DNA from: Leucogyrophana mollusca
Lineage: Eukaryota > Basidiomycota > Agaricomycetes > Boletales
Direction: 5' to 3'
Length of the DNA: 41,922 nt
NCBI GenBank assembly: GCA_021014945.1
Contig: MU266563.1
Span: 1-41,922, forward strand
Shown: positions 1 to 11,476 of the stretch, one piece after another
Numbering within the stretch: the stretch's first letter is position 1
Layout of the letters: each line of letters begins with the position of its first letter
Notes under the pieces: generated by a model
What the model was told of the DNA's origin: nothing
Seen by the model: only the letters and a program-made list of their open reading frames with translations
Databases searched by the model: none
Made by a program: the position numbers and the translations under genes

Positions 1-346
1 GATAACTAGCGATGAGACTTCCCCACCAACGGATGTATTGACCACCTTGATCATTGGCAGAGAATTTCGTCATTTGAAACAGTAATGCATTGGAGTTGCA
101 ACAAACCACCTCAAATATTGTGCTCTCCCGAGAGATCTGAGATATTAGATAATTACCAGAGGGAGTTTACATGGTGAAACTTTACAAAGACACAACTATT
201 CTTTGACAGCTGGTAAGAAATTTGCCCTGTATATTGTTATACAATGACTATTATAATAATTATATAAAATGTGGGTAATGTGACCCTTATACAGTCTATA
301 CACTACTATAGCCAGAATTTCCCGGGCACCTGATGAAGTTGGTTTC
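1..346. other. Window edge and 3' flank of the GH12 gene
   Basis: No gene is supported here. The stretch is AT-rich around 230-270 and lies downstream of the GH12 stop codon, so it probably holds that gene's 3' UTR and terminator. I searched its minus strand for the missing GH12 C-terminal exon (a G-T-E-x-F type motif) and did not find one in a usable frame. Confidence 0.5.
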
Positions 347-1320
347 TCAGGGATGACGCACGAGGGATGAATCCACGCCATCATTGGAGATCAAGTATTC
401 TGTATAACTCGTCAGGTAAACTCCTGAAATCAGACATGTAAACTTACGGAAGAAGCTATTGAGATCTGCAGTAAAGTCATTGATGTTTCCGTCCTGGCTA
501 ACGAAGGTAATGGTTTCCCAGTTCGAGTTGGGCCCAGTCCAGACATCCCAGGTATAACCCGCCAAATAAACATCGGCAGTAGTGAGGGAACCAACGGGCT
601 GAATGCTACACACATGCTTGCATCGACGAAGAAATGCGGGGCTGACGGACTTACCCGCCGAGGCCAGAAAGCCAGATCATGCTACATGACCGCGAGTACT
701 GAGCGGGTCCGCTGTAAGTCAAGAGCTCATTCGGCTTACATCTCGTAAGAAGAGTCAGTGGATACCTGAACACCATCCGGTGTGGTGCCAACCCAGATGT
801 CGTAGCTGACGGGTGATTTTGAGAAGGCTGCTCGAATCTGTCTGAGTGCAGACTTACGAAACATCAGCCCGGATGCCGGAGGATTCAGTGACATACTCCC
901 AGTTCCAGGAAGTGGGTGCTGAAGTGATAGTGCTAAGAACTATCCCCTCGGCAGTGTCAGACGCGACGTTGGTGTCTTTCGATCCCAAATTTCAGTGACG
1001 AGCTAGCATACTCGATGGTGAAAGGGGTTACAAGTCTTGACGTCGTTCTCGTTATCAGCCCAAGTCCAGGTGGTGTACCACGAGATCTCATTGCCTGAAG
1101 TGCTCAGGAGGGTGGCAGTTTGAGAGCCACTACCGTCAGCTGCCGATACGGTGAAAAGGTAGTCTCGTTTATGAGTGAGACAAGCTGACGCACCAATTCC
1201 CCACTGATTGTTGCAGAAGTTGTAGTTCCCTGCGGTTATACAGTCATATTGACCGGAGAGAGTGGTTTGGCCCTTGACAAGGGCGATCAGACCAGTGGCG
1301 AAGCCGAGCGAGAGGAACAT
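347..1320 (-). CDS. GH12 endoglucanase/xyloglucanase, C-terminally short
   Basis: Secreted glycoside hydrolase family 12 enzyme; the family cleaves beta-1,4-glucan or xyloglucan. Six exons fit with phase-consistent GT-AG introns: 1320-1032, 975-858, 805-740, 681-655, 605-448 and 399-347, giving 236 codons. Residues 1-18 form a signal peptide (MFLSLGFATGLIALVKGQ). Family motifs in order are NNQWG, WYTTWTW, SAPTSWNWEY, SYEIMIWLSGLGG (its Glu is the nucleophile, in a codon region split by an intron), DVWTGPNSNWETITFVS and DFTADLNSFFQYLISNDG. The start at 1320 was preferred to an in-frame ATG at 1347 because it opens directly on the signal peptide and leaves a normal distance to a TATA box. The protein stops soon after SNDGVDSS, where family members carry a last strand with the acid/base Glu, so activity is doubtful. 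Family assignment is firm; function is not. Confidence 0.85.
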
Positions 1321-1376
1321 CTTGTAAGGTCTGGACTTGTTCGACAATTAGTGGGGAGCTCGATGGCTCCTGCCGA

Positions 1377-1384
1377 CTTTTATA
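1377..1384 (-). promoter_or_regulatory. TATA box of the GH12 gene
   Basis: TATAAAAG reads on the minus strand about 57 bases before the chosen GH12 start codon. This is a plausible core promoter position for a fungal secreted-enzyme gene and supports the ATG at 1320 over the one at 1347. Confidence 0.55.
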
Positions 1385-3947
1385 CTTGCAAGTCGACGCG
1401 AGGCAAGGTCGGATCACGACGAGGCCCAGGGCTGTCCCTAGGATGTGTATAGATGCGAGGTTCTCCCGTGGGCTAAGAATATCCAGGAGGTGTCTGCGAG
1501 CAGAGTAATTCAGGGCCGAGTCGTCACGCTATATGCCATTTTTCGAGACGTGGGGTCAACGGTGCAATGATAAAGGGGATGACGCTATTTATCGGGGCTA
1601 AGAGGTACAACATCAGTGGGACTGTTCCTAAGCACCCCTGTGAAACAGATACATAGCTCGAAATATCACTTTCAGAGATAGCGCCAAAGGATGTGCGAGG
1701 CACTAGTAGAGAATCTGATTATTATAAAGCACGATCTGGAGTGAACTAGTTCAGCGGTGTTGAAGGCGAGAACGTACTCGATCACCTCGGGAGGTTCTTG
1801 TTGCGTGCACACCTAGCTTTGTTCAGTTGAGCACCTCCAAGATGGCATTACATAGAATGGACAGCAAGACGTCCTCGTAGTTGGTCGATCACATCCAGGA
1901 AGTGCGTAAATCTTCATCGGATTCGCAGTGATGCGGGAAGGGCCCTATCTTTCTTTGTAACATATATCATTGACGTTATAAGGCCGCCCCTTCGTCCTTT
2001 CCGGGAAGGTTTTGTGGCGCCGTGGAGAGTAACCTTGAGAGTCTAGTTCGATACTGCTCTGCATTGGTTCTTGCTATGACCAGGTACTCACATAGTGTGC
2101 TAAATTGAACGAACCCAGGGCTTGACCGCAAGGTAATGCCAGGTTTCCGATATTTTCTTCGCCCAAAGTTGGCGACGTCCCCCGGTGCGTTCATTATTAG
2201 ACAGCGAAGGAAAACGACGATCATTCGTACGCGTTTGATAAGAAGGTAGACCCAAGAGAACATAATTCGGCGCCATAGAGTGGTAATCTTCAGGCACAAT
2301 GGTGACATCCTGCGAGAAGTCTGAGCTTGGCCGGACATGTAGAAGAAAGCAGGCAACTCACAATTTTCCTGACGTGCTCACCGGGAAGCGCAAGCAGCAC
2401 CTCGACGACGGTGGACAACATCACGAGCACAGCGACCCGGCCGAGTACGAACCCCGCGGGCATAGGGCGTAAGACACCCAACCATATCTTGTTGATGATC
2501 AGGCTATAACTGCCCGCGACCAGTCAAACGAGTGTTCGCAAGAGGCTAATGGAGGAAAAGATGATGGTGCGTCAGAGAGAGATAGCGTGTTTGGCAACTA
2601 CTTCGGGGGTAGTACCCTCCACTACTGCAACATCCGCATCCAAAACGTAGGCTTCATGGAGTGTCAGCTACGCCTGTATGTCGCGGTGGACTTCGTTGAG
2701 AATTCCTAGAAGAGAGATAAGAACGAAAGAAAGGCAGAGAACTAAAACAGATACTGAGGGGACAACAGCCCTCCAAGCAGAACGAACGCATAGGGCAGAT
2801 AGGTCAAAGGGATCGTCATCTTCGCAAAGGCGGTGTCCCATGATGGCGTATTCTCGATCTTAGTAGTTCGTGCAACTGCGCTCAGGAATATACACTCTTA
2901 ATATAGGCGAAATCCAGAGTGACTCGACTGCACCTTGTGATCTTGATCGTGGCGCGACTTCAACTTGAAAACACCTTGTCTTTTTCGATGTATGTATTAT
3001 AGCAGCTGAGTGAATGTCCCCAGTCGATGGTGAGCTCGATCATTATGAACATCTATAAGTGACCAGGGGTGACCGAAGAACATCTCCCCGACTCGGACAT
3101 TTTCGTGGAGTAGCATAAACCTGCATTTTGGTTGAGTCAGAGTGACAAGAGATCATTTCAAACCGTGCACTGACCCCCAGTATAAGAGAAACAAGTATAC
3201 AGAAATGAGGTAGCAAATCATCGCCAACATCCGAGTACTGCCAGGTAGACTGAAGGGGAGACCAGAATTATGCAGCACTAGATGTTAGCGGTACCGAGTT
3301 GGCACTGGGTAAGTATATGGGCAACGTTATACTGAATTGCTGGATGCAAGTGCTCATCATGCCGAGGCCAAAAAAGCGCGCTTCAGGAAAGAGGCTGGAT
3401 TGGTGGTCAGTTGACGTTCATGGTTTGTAAACTCGGAAACGTTAAGTCAGCGAAATTGCTGCATAGTTGCAGCTGAATGACCAATGACCAACGGCTACGA
3501 TTGGAAGCGGAAGTTGCCGACCGTTCTGGGACTGACACGTGCTGTGCCGCATGCGACGCGTCTAGTGGCTTGTACAAAGTTGTGGCACGCGACAATGAAC
3601 GCGCTGCTGTATATCTTCGCCTGCTAACTTTGGGAAACGAACGGCGGTCTTTGTGCTATTGTGCGTATCAGTCTTGTGGAATCTCTGTGGCGAATAACCC
3701 CGAATAAACCATTGATAAAACTTACGTTGCTCCAGGAAATATATCTCGCGGTATAGCCCCGCAGAGCGAGGAAACCGAACGTATCGTGACCGTCGAGGCC
3801 GTTTCGTGACATCGTACCTAAAGTACCACGAATTCTGCTCCATTGGAAAAACAGCGAAGTGCGGAGTGTCAACTTTCGGAATTCTGAATCACTATTACTT
3901 ACACGGGGCGTAACACCATCTCGCGATTATCATCGCGTCGTTCCACC
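1385..3947. other. Gene-poor interval between GH12 and TOP3
   Basis: I recognise no gene in these 2.5 kb. The most protein-like piece is minus-strand 2500-1976, where short hydrophobic frames (about 2481-2290 and 2356-1976) sit side by side in different frames. They could be exons or debris of a membrane protein, but no family motif is visible. On the plus strand 2560-2709 a short frame with NYFGGSTLHYCN is also open. The rest shows only scattered short frames. The TOP3 promoter must lie just before 3948. Confidence 0.4.
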
Positions 3948-6900
3948 ATGAGAGTCCTCTGTGTCGCAGAGAAACCATCCATCGCGAAATCAATTAGCCA
4001 AATTCTTTCAGGAGGAAACTGTAACTCGGTCAGCCCGCTCATCGTATCACCCCACACCAGGAACTAAACCTTTCCCGCAGCGACCGTCGCAAAACAAGTT
4101 CATCAGAAACTTCGATTTCGACTATCCACAGACCAACTCTGTCTTCACTGTCACCTCCGTCTCTGGTCACCTTTTGGCCCATGACTTCCCCAACGAATAT
4201 CGTACCTGGAATTCCTGTGATCCCCTTTCCTTGTTCGACGCCCCGATACACACGGTCGTACCTGAGGATAAGAAGAGCATCGAACGAAACCTCATGGCGG
4301 AGGCGAGGAGGGCAGACACCCTTATGATATGGACTGACTGTGATCGAGAAGGGGAGAACATCGGAAACGAAATCGTGAAGGTTTGCCGCAAGGCAAAACC
4401 ACGTATCGTCGTCAAGAGAGCGCGCTTTAGCGCTATCATAGCTCAGTAAGCCTTCTATCTTCGCAGAAACTTGTTTTGACATCGGCCACAGGCAAATCCA
4501 TCGTGCAGCACAGCACCCCGTCGAGTTGGATCTCGCACAGGCCGACGCTGTGGATGCTCGGATAATCCTCGACTTGCGAATTGGCGCTGCTTTCACGCGT
4601 ATGCAGACCCTGACACTGCAGAATCATCTTGGCCAACTCAAGGAGGAGCGTGGACCTGTTTCTTATGGTGTGTTTCATTCTCCCCCATTTTACTTTCTCT
4701 TACATGTCTTCCAGGTCCCTGCCAATTCCCAACCCTTGGCTTTGTTGTCTCGCGCTATCAACAAGTCAAGGCCTTTGTTCCTGAGAATTTCTGGTATATT
4801 TTACTCTCACTCAATCGAGAAGACAAGGAAGTCCAGTTTAACTGGCGCAGAGGCCATATCTTTGATTTCGACGTTATCATGCTTATATATGAGGACGTCT
4901 TGGAATGTCCGCGAGCGAGGGTCGTCAAGGTCACCCAGAAGAACACCAAGAAATGGTACGTCTGAACAACTACTATCACGTCACCCTTCCTATGTAACTG
5001 GCATGGATAGGAAACCACTACCACTAACTACAGTCGAACTGCAAAAGGCCGGATCGAGGTTGCTCAAGCTGGCACCAAAGAAGGTGTTGGATGTAAGCCA
5101 TTTGTTAGAGACCCTGGCGAACTTCGGCTGACACTCGTCTGTGATGCAGGTTGCGGAGAAACTCTACCAACAAGGTTTCCTCTCCTACCCACGTACCGAG
5201 ACAGACCAATATGATCCACAGTTTGATTTTATGACCCTCATCGGAAAGCAGACCGTCGATCCTGCCTGGGGGGGATTCGCTACAACGTCAGTACCCCTTC
5301 CTCTCCCCGTAGTGAATGCCCTTCTTTGTTGCGGCAGTACGAACTGGAACTTGACTTATCGCAGGCTCCAAGGAGGTGGTTTTAACACTCCCCGCAAAGG
5401 CAAGAACAACGACAAGGCACATCCACCTATTCATCCCACAGCACATGCAGGGAACCTTGCTGGGGACGAAAAGAAAGTATACGAGTTTATTACAAGGAGA
5501 TTTCTAGCTTGCTGCTCGAAGGATGCGGAAGGCAGCGAGACAAAGGTGGAGGTCGAGTATGGCGGGGAGGAGTTCACTGCCACGGGTGAGCTCACGCTGT
5601 CGACGTTGATGCTGGTGGAGTTAACTTCGAGGGAAGGCTAATGATGCGTGCAGGCCTAATCGTGCTCCAGCGGAACTATCTCGAGGTATACCCATACGAC
5701 AAGTGGACAGGGAAAGAGATACCCGCGTTCGTTGAGGGAGAAGAGTTTGTCCCAACGGTTTGTAAGGTGCAGGATGGGGTGACGAGTGCACCGTCGCTGC
5801 TTACCGAAGCAGATCTTGTCACGCTAATGGATAAGAATGGAATCGGTGAGCTCTTGTCGCGTTTCGTTCTGTGGCTTCACCATCTCACTCAGGGTTGTGC
5901 TTACAGGCACAGATGCGACTATTGCTCAACACATCCAGACGATTGTCGACCGGGAATATGTCATCGAACGAATGGAGGGCGCGACGAAGCACCTTTTACC
6001 GTCAACCCTTGGCATTGGCCTCGTGGAAGGGTACAACCAGATTGGCTTCGATAGAAGCTTGAGTAAACCGCAGCTACGACGAGAGGTGGGTAGTTTTCCA
6101 GATGAACTAACATGACCATCTGTTAATGTGTGCTTCACCAACTTATCCAATGGTACTCCTTCTCCCGGGTGCTAAATCATCGCCACGCCATGACTATGAG
6201 CCAGACCGAACGCAGTATGGTGCAAGTCTGCGAGGGGACGAAGTCGAAGGACGAAATGCTAGCAGAAAGTATAGAACAATACAAGGATATGTTCATCACT
6301 GCGAAACGTGAGTTCGAGAAGGTCATTTCGGTGTGTCTCTCCTTACTCGCTGCTTCTTTGGATCTTCCCCTTGGGTTCCTAACCTGATATCGTGTGGTAT
6401 AGAGTGTGCGTAGGTACATTGGTGGAAATGGAGGAGGTGGACCCGGGCCTGGAGGTGGAGGCGGGGCAGGGGGCAGGGGTGCAGGAGGTGGCGGTGGCGG
6501 TGGCAGTGGTGATGATAGCGATGGAGATGGTGGCGACGGTAGAGGGCGTGGTGGTGGCGTCCGGGGAGGTCGCGGCCGGGGTGCAGCTCGTGGCGCAGGT
6601 GCACCTCCCTCACGAGGGCGCGGAAGGGGCGCTACTCGTGCTGCGCCTCCTCCACCTGACTCTGACGATGGTGGGTCCTCAGATATTGTTGTCGATAGGT
6701 TCTCGGCATTTTACTCTGTGTGTATTCTACAGGCGTTGATGAACCGCCAGCTCCGGCTCCACCTCCTCGGGCACCTATATCAAGAAGCGCACCAATCTCG
6801 CGCGCACCATCTCAAGCAGCTGCTTCATCCTCAAGGACACAGGGCAGCTTGAACTGCGATTGCGGCGTCCCCGCCACGCGTAAGGTAGTGGAGAGGGAGT

Positions 6901-7885
6901 CGACCCGGAAAGGCGAGGCTTTCTACGGGTGCGACGAGTGCGGGTTCTTCAAGTGGGAGAAGGACGCAGCGTCAGGGTCTATTGGATCCGCCCCAGTGGT
7001 GCCCAGTAAACGCACCTATGCTAACTCTAATCACGACCATTCGGCAAGTCAATCACCATCTTGATCCACCTGGATGTGTCTTGCTCATTGCTTTCTCGGA
7101 TTAGGTTGGACCTACGAGACGATGTGCGTGTCCTCAAGACGCCGTGCAACGAACGGTGACAAAAGAAGGGCCCAATAAGGGGCGCATATTCTGGGCATGC
7201 ATCAAAGGCAAGGATGAAGGCTGTCAATTCTTCGAATGGGACGACGAGCCTAGTAATCCGATGAGCCGAACAATGTCGAAGGCTAGTGCTTGTTTTAATG
7301 TAAGTGCTGCACGTTATGCGGTTAAGTTCACTAAGACGCTTTGCAGTGTAACCAGGAGGGCCATTTTGCTTCCGGTAAGTCGACTAGCTGGATACAGCAC
7401 GCGGGAGGCTTAAAAATGAGATGCTTGGTAGCCTGCCCCAACGCAGGATCTGCTATGAAGGATAGGACGAAAAGTGCTGGTGGTAACGCCGATTCTACGT
7501 GCTTCAAGTGCGGTAAACCAGGGCATTTCAGCAATTGTAAGCCTATCCATTCTTCAGTTATTGTCGCCCTTTCGACCCTTCTGACGTCTGCGTCGCACAG
7601 CATGTCCGGGAGGTGGCTCGTCTTCTAGACCACAATCAAAAGCAGCTATCTCGTGCTTCAAATGTAGACAAGAAGGTCACATCGCACCCGGTACGTGGTC
7701 ATGAATTACTGTATACCGCCTGGTTTCATTCGGGGAGTCCGATAGATTGTCCAAATAACGGTGGCGGGTCAACCAAACGGTCGACGCGAGGCGGAAAATC
7801 TGGTAGAGGACGAGGGACTCCAAAGAGGGGCAAGCGGGGGGCGAAGACAAAGAGCGGGGCGTTTGGAGCTCCGGACGATTTTTGA
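3948..7885 (+). CDS. TOP3: DNA topoisomerase III (type IA) with GRF and CCHC zinc fingers
   Basis: Type IA topoisomerase that, with a RecQ helicase and RMI1, resolves recombination intermediates in the nucleus. About 960 aa in 17 exons: 3948-4028, 4081-4445, 4492-4667, 4715-4955, 5011-5092, 5150-5286, 5365-5585, 5654-5845, 5907-6085, 6205-6330, 6403-6670, 6733-about 6990, 7105-7299, 7347-7374, 7432-7536, 7601-7690 and 7746-7885. The N-terminal Toprim domain shows AEKPSIAKSI and the metal site DCDREGENIG. The catalytic tyrosine is in FLSYPRTETDQY, followed by KAHPPIHPT and NGIGTDATIAQHI. A glycine/RGG-rich linker (about 6418-6620) leads to two GRF zinc fingers (CDCGVPATRK and CACPQDAVQR), three CCHC knuckles (such as CFNCNQEGHFASAC and CFKCGKPGHFSNSC) and a basic tail. 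The intron between exons 12 and 13 is unresolved: its acceptor at 7104 is good, but its donor near 6990 is unclear. The intron 6086-6204 is unusually long for this gene. Confidence 0.95.
6418..6625 (+). repeat. Low-complexity Gly/RGG-coding tract in TOP3
   Basis: GGN-rich simple sequence codes for runs of glycine with GRG and RGG dipeptides between the type IA core and the zinc fingers. It is probably a flexible nucleic-acid-binding linker. Triplet tracts of this kind vary in length between strains. Confidence 0.7.
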
Positions 7886-8815
7886 GATAGGTCGGGACGG
7901 GCGAGGGGTGTCGAGGTTGCGTTCCTGCTGGTTAATCACGGCTAAAGATAACCCCTTGGGGGCTTTGGGTGAACTATCTCCCTTGTCCGATTGGGCCGCT
8001 CCGAACTGGAACTTATGTTCAAGGGGGGGGGGGCGCTATCGATGGCTAGAACATCGACTGTACTGGGTTGTGCCCGCGATCAAAGGTTTCTCGATTGCTC
8101 GTGAGGCTGCGCCATTGAGATACGCATGATCCACACGTCGCCGCTCCTAGGTTCTTTGGTTTCGATAGAGCTGGTATTGCAAGTAGCTGTGATATTTATA
8201 AGTAACCACTAGTATGAATTCTTCTTCCGATGATCAACGGATGGTTTGCTAAACGATCATCATAGAGATAATCGAATTCGTACACAGCTTTATGTATGTG
8301 ATCATTGTTCGCATCAGAATCCGCACCTATTCCCCGGGTACTCACAACTGTCAGAAGCTGTCCAAGATTGCCACCCGGCCCACCGGCAGCAGCTGCAAGT
8401 CGCAGTTCCCCCACGTTACAGTCCCCAATTGTCCCCGGGGCCAGTGCCGCGCCTTCCGGTACTTGGTGTCTACAACAACTCACGAACACTTCGACGGATG
8501 CGGGTGAGAGATAGCTGAACTGCGGATCCGAATTCGCGAAAGCTCGGAAACCACCCTTCCACAGTCTTTCACCCATTCGGACCGCAACACGAGTTTACCA
8601 TAGTGGAATCCAGGAGTCAATCAATCTGATTCTGAAATTGTTATTGGAACCGAGCTTGTCAATGTGGCTAACGTTATCCTGCTGTCTTGTTGCCAGCGCC
8701 TCATGATGGATAACCGCTTATAATCCACCCGCGTTGATCCAGTCGATACGCCGGACGCGGACAAGTTTTTGCTCGATACCACGTCGACGGTATACCTTCC
8801 TCTCCCCCACTCAGC
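7886..8815. other. Intergenic, TOP3 to MFS transporter
   Basis: No gene is supported. A 126-codon minus-strand frame (8576-8196) is open but has no recognisable motif, no signal peptide and no partner exons. I leave it uncalled. A run of G residues occurs near 8023. Confidence 0.4.
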
Positions 8816-11082
8816 ATGGAAAAGGACGAGTCCATCGAAGAGAAGGAGGTCGTTGGAGAGCTTAGTCCTACAGAACGTGCACGGATCCTCAGGAAACTTG
8901 ATTGGCATCTTTTGCCGTTTGTGTCACTGCTTTATCTGTTGTCGTTCTTGTGAGTGTCTGCTCGACTGTGTTGAAATTCGGTTATTCAACTTGTCCTTTC
9001 AAGGGATCGAAGCAATGTCGGCGAGTGTCTGTTCTTAGTGCCCCTCCATAGATAGTTCACTAACTGTTCGGTGCCCACACCAGGTAACGCAAAGGTTGCC
9101 GGGATGGCGACAGATTTGAATTTAGTGGGATACAGATATAACATTGCTGCGGCGGTGTTCTTTGTGAGGATTCAGCTCTTGTTCATCCAGCTCCAGAAAC
9201 TGATCACCAGTCTGGGCAGATCCTGTACAGTCTTGCGGAGGTACCCTCGTCAGTCCTCCGTCCTTCCAGTGGTCGACATGTTGTTTTAATCTTTCTTCAG
9301 AAATGTCGCTCTGAAGCTCTTTCGTCCGTCTCGTTGGAGTACGTCATACGGTATCTTGGTGCAGCACCTGCTTTAACTATTTCTCAGTCCCTTCGATCAT
9401 GGTTGCATGGGGCCTCGTAATGACGTTGATGTGTCTCGTCAACTCCTTCCGGTCTTTAGTAGCGTATGTCCTTCCATGTCTTATGGGACTTGTCTGACAC
9501 TGTCACAGAGCAAGGATATTCCTCGGCCTAACAGAAGCGGGCTTATTTCCTGGCGTGACGTACTACATTTCATTGTGGTACCCCAGAGCAGAGCAGGCAA
9601 AGCGCGTTGCAATTTTCTTTTCCGCTGCTACTGTTGCGGGTAAGTTATTCCCCTAACATTGCGAGTTTACTGCTCCAGTAGATTGATTTTGCATGTGCAG
9701 GCGCATTCGGAGGCCTTTTGGCGTGGGTGTGGGAGCTTCTATTCTGGTGTTTTACTAATGATTCTTTGCAGCTATGGCATCGAGAAGATGGAAGGGTGCG
9801 TCGAACTGATCGTAGTTGTATTTTCGCTGATGGAATTCTTTACAGAGTTGGTGGATTACATGGGTGGCAATGGATCGCAAGTTGCACCCACCTCAATTCC
9901 AAATCTTCACTGATATTCTGTCTTGATAGTTTTGCTTGGAGGGCATACGTGAGTACTCCTTGCGTTTAGTAGGTAGTCCCATACTGACACCGCTGTAGTC
10001 ACTATGATCGTGGCCTTCATATCTTATTTCTTCATGCATGACGTAGGATTTCCCTCGTTGCATCGTTGTGCAAATTGACTAGGTTTGTTCTAGTATCCCG
10101 AAACTGCAACGTTCTTGACACATTCGGAGAGGATGTACGTTGTCGAGATGCTGAAGAAAGACGCCAACAACCTTTCAACTCATTATGACATTCGGTTTGT
10201 CTTCCAAGCCATGATGGATTACAAGACTTATCTCCAGATTGGTATATACATTGGGTACGTCTCCATTGTATTCGACCCCTATCTTGGACTCAGTATCATT
10301 GTTAGCCTGCTCATACCCATATACGCCATTGCGCTGTTCACGCCCACGATCATCAACGAGCTTGGGTACTCGGCAGCTAACGCGCAACTCCTAACTGTCC
10401 CTCCATTCGTCGCTGGATGCATATTCACTATTCTGGTGGGCATTTATTCTGACAAACACAACTCGCGAGGACCCTACATTATTGGGGGCGCTTTTGTGTC
10501 CCTAATCGGATACATCGTCCTCTATACGCAAAGCAAGCCGGGGCCATCGTACGTCGGTACCTTCATCGCCGCAATTGGTGTCTTCCCTACCATTGCTGTT
10601 GACCTGGCTTGGGCGGGGTCTAATGCTGGAGGTGATTTGAAGCGTGGTGTCGTTATTGCCATGGTCATTGGACTCGGGAATTTGGGAGGGTATGGATGAT
10701 TATCATGCTTTTGCTACTACTGGCTCATCTTGTCCCTGCTAGCATCTGTTCCTCCTTCATCTACATTGACCCCCCACGTTTCCACATCGGGCACGGGACT
10801 ATCATAGGATTCCTGAGTCTCACGTACGTTGTAATTCTTTTTTCGTTTCTTCCGCACTCAATTATACCACACTCAGTATTGTCTTGAGCTTTGTCGCCAT
10901 GTGGGATTACAACAGGCTAAATAAAAAGAAGGAAGCACTGTGTGCCAAGGAGGGTATCACCGATAGCAGGAAGGATGAGTTCAGGGACATGGGTGACGCT
11001 AGCCCGCTGTTCAGGTCAGGTATTCTGAAAGTGAGCTCAATGACGTGCTAACGGATATTGGTTCTCTAGGTACACCATATGA
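8816..11082 (+). CDS. MFS transporter, Dal5/allantoate permease (ACS) type
   Basis: Major facilitator plasma-membrane transporter of the anion:cation symporter group, whose fungal members take up allantoate, ureidosuccinate, nicotinate, pantothenate or related organic anions; the substrate cannot be told from sequence. The start at 8816 gives a short acidic N-terminus and then KLDWHLLPFVSLLYLLSFLDRSNVGNAK read across two introns. Other family marks are LAEVPSN, LFRPSRW, LGLTEAGLFPGVTYYISLWY, HGWQWIFCLEG, DYPETATFL and, in the second half, GYSAANAQLLTVPP. The last exons read ICSSFIYIDPPRF and a hydrophilic tail ending at 11082. There are about 14 short exons. Two introns have GC donors (9021-9083 and 9877-9929); all others seen are GT-AG. 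Roughly 480 aa, full length for the family. Topology, order of motifs and length all agree. Confidence 0.92.
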
Positions 11083-11476
11083 TACCACTTAATTTTCCGG
11101 ATGGCTTTTTCTGCCGAAGGAGTAGCAAAAGAGTTCCCAATAGTATTCCAAGATACTTGTGTATGACTCTGCGGGAATGCAATACATACAAGTTTACTCC
11201 ATGTTCAAAAGCAAAGCGCTACACTAACTGACCGACCGTTGGTCCCTGACAGCCTATAGTGCTCCGAGTATAGTCGTTGCTGGGTCCGACTCATTGAAGT
11301 CCAGCTCATTAAGCTCATCTCTTCAGCACGGCGCCACAATACAAATAAGCACAAACTCCCGCCCCCAAACTCTGTTGAACACTTGGCCTTTTGAAAAGCA
11401 CGGTGCGCGTCTGCCAATCGGTTTCGATCACTTTATTTCGTGTTTGCAGCTGGCCAGCTTGCGGTAGTTTGGCGAC
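11083..11476. other. Intergenic, MFS to RSE1
   Basis: These 394 bases hold the 3' end of the transporter transcript and the RSE1 promoter. I see no gene and no clear regulatory motif. Confidence 0.5.

Noticed and set aside
6323..6613. His/Arg-rich minus-strand frame
   Set aside because: It is the antisense of the GGN-repeat tract in TOP3, an artefact of low complexity.
7761..8129. Plus-strand frame overlapping the last TOP3 exon
   Set aside because: It is the shifted frame of the TOP3 basic tail running into the spacer.
8196..8576. 126-codon minus-strand frame and overlapping Cys-containing plus-strand frames, considered as a small secreted or LysM-like protein
   Set aside because: No signal peptide, cysteine spacing does not match a known family, and frames cannot be joined.
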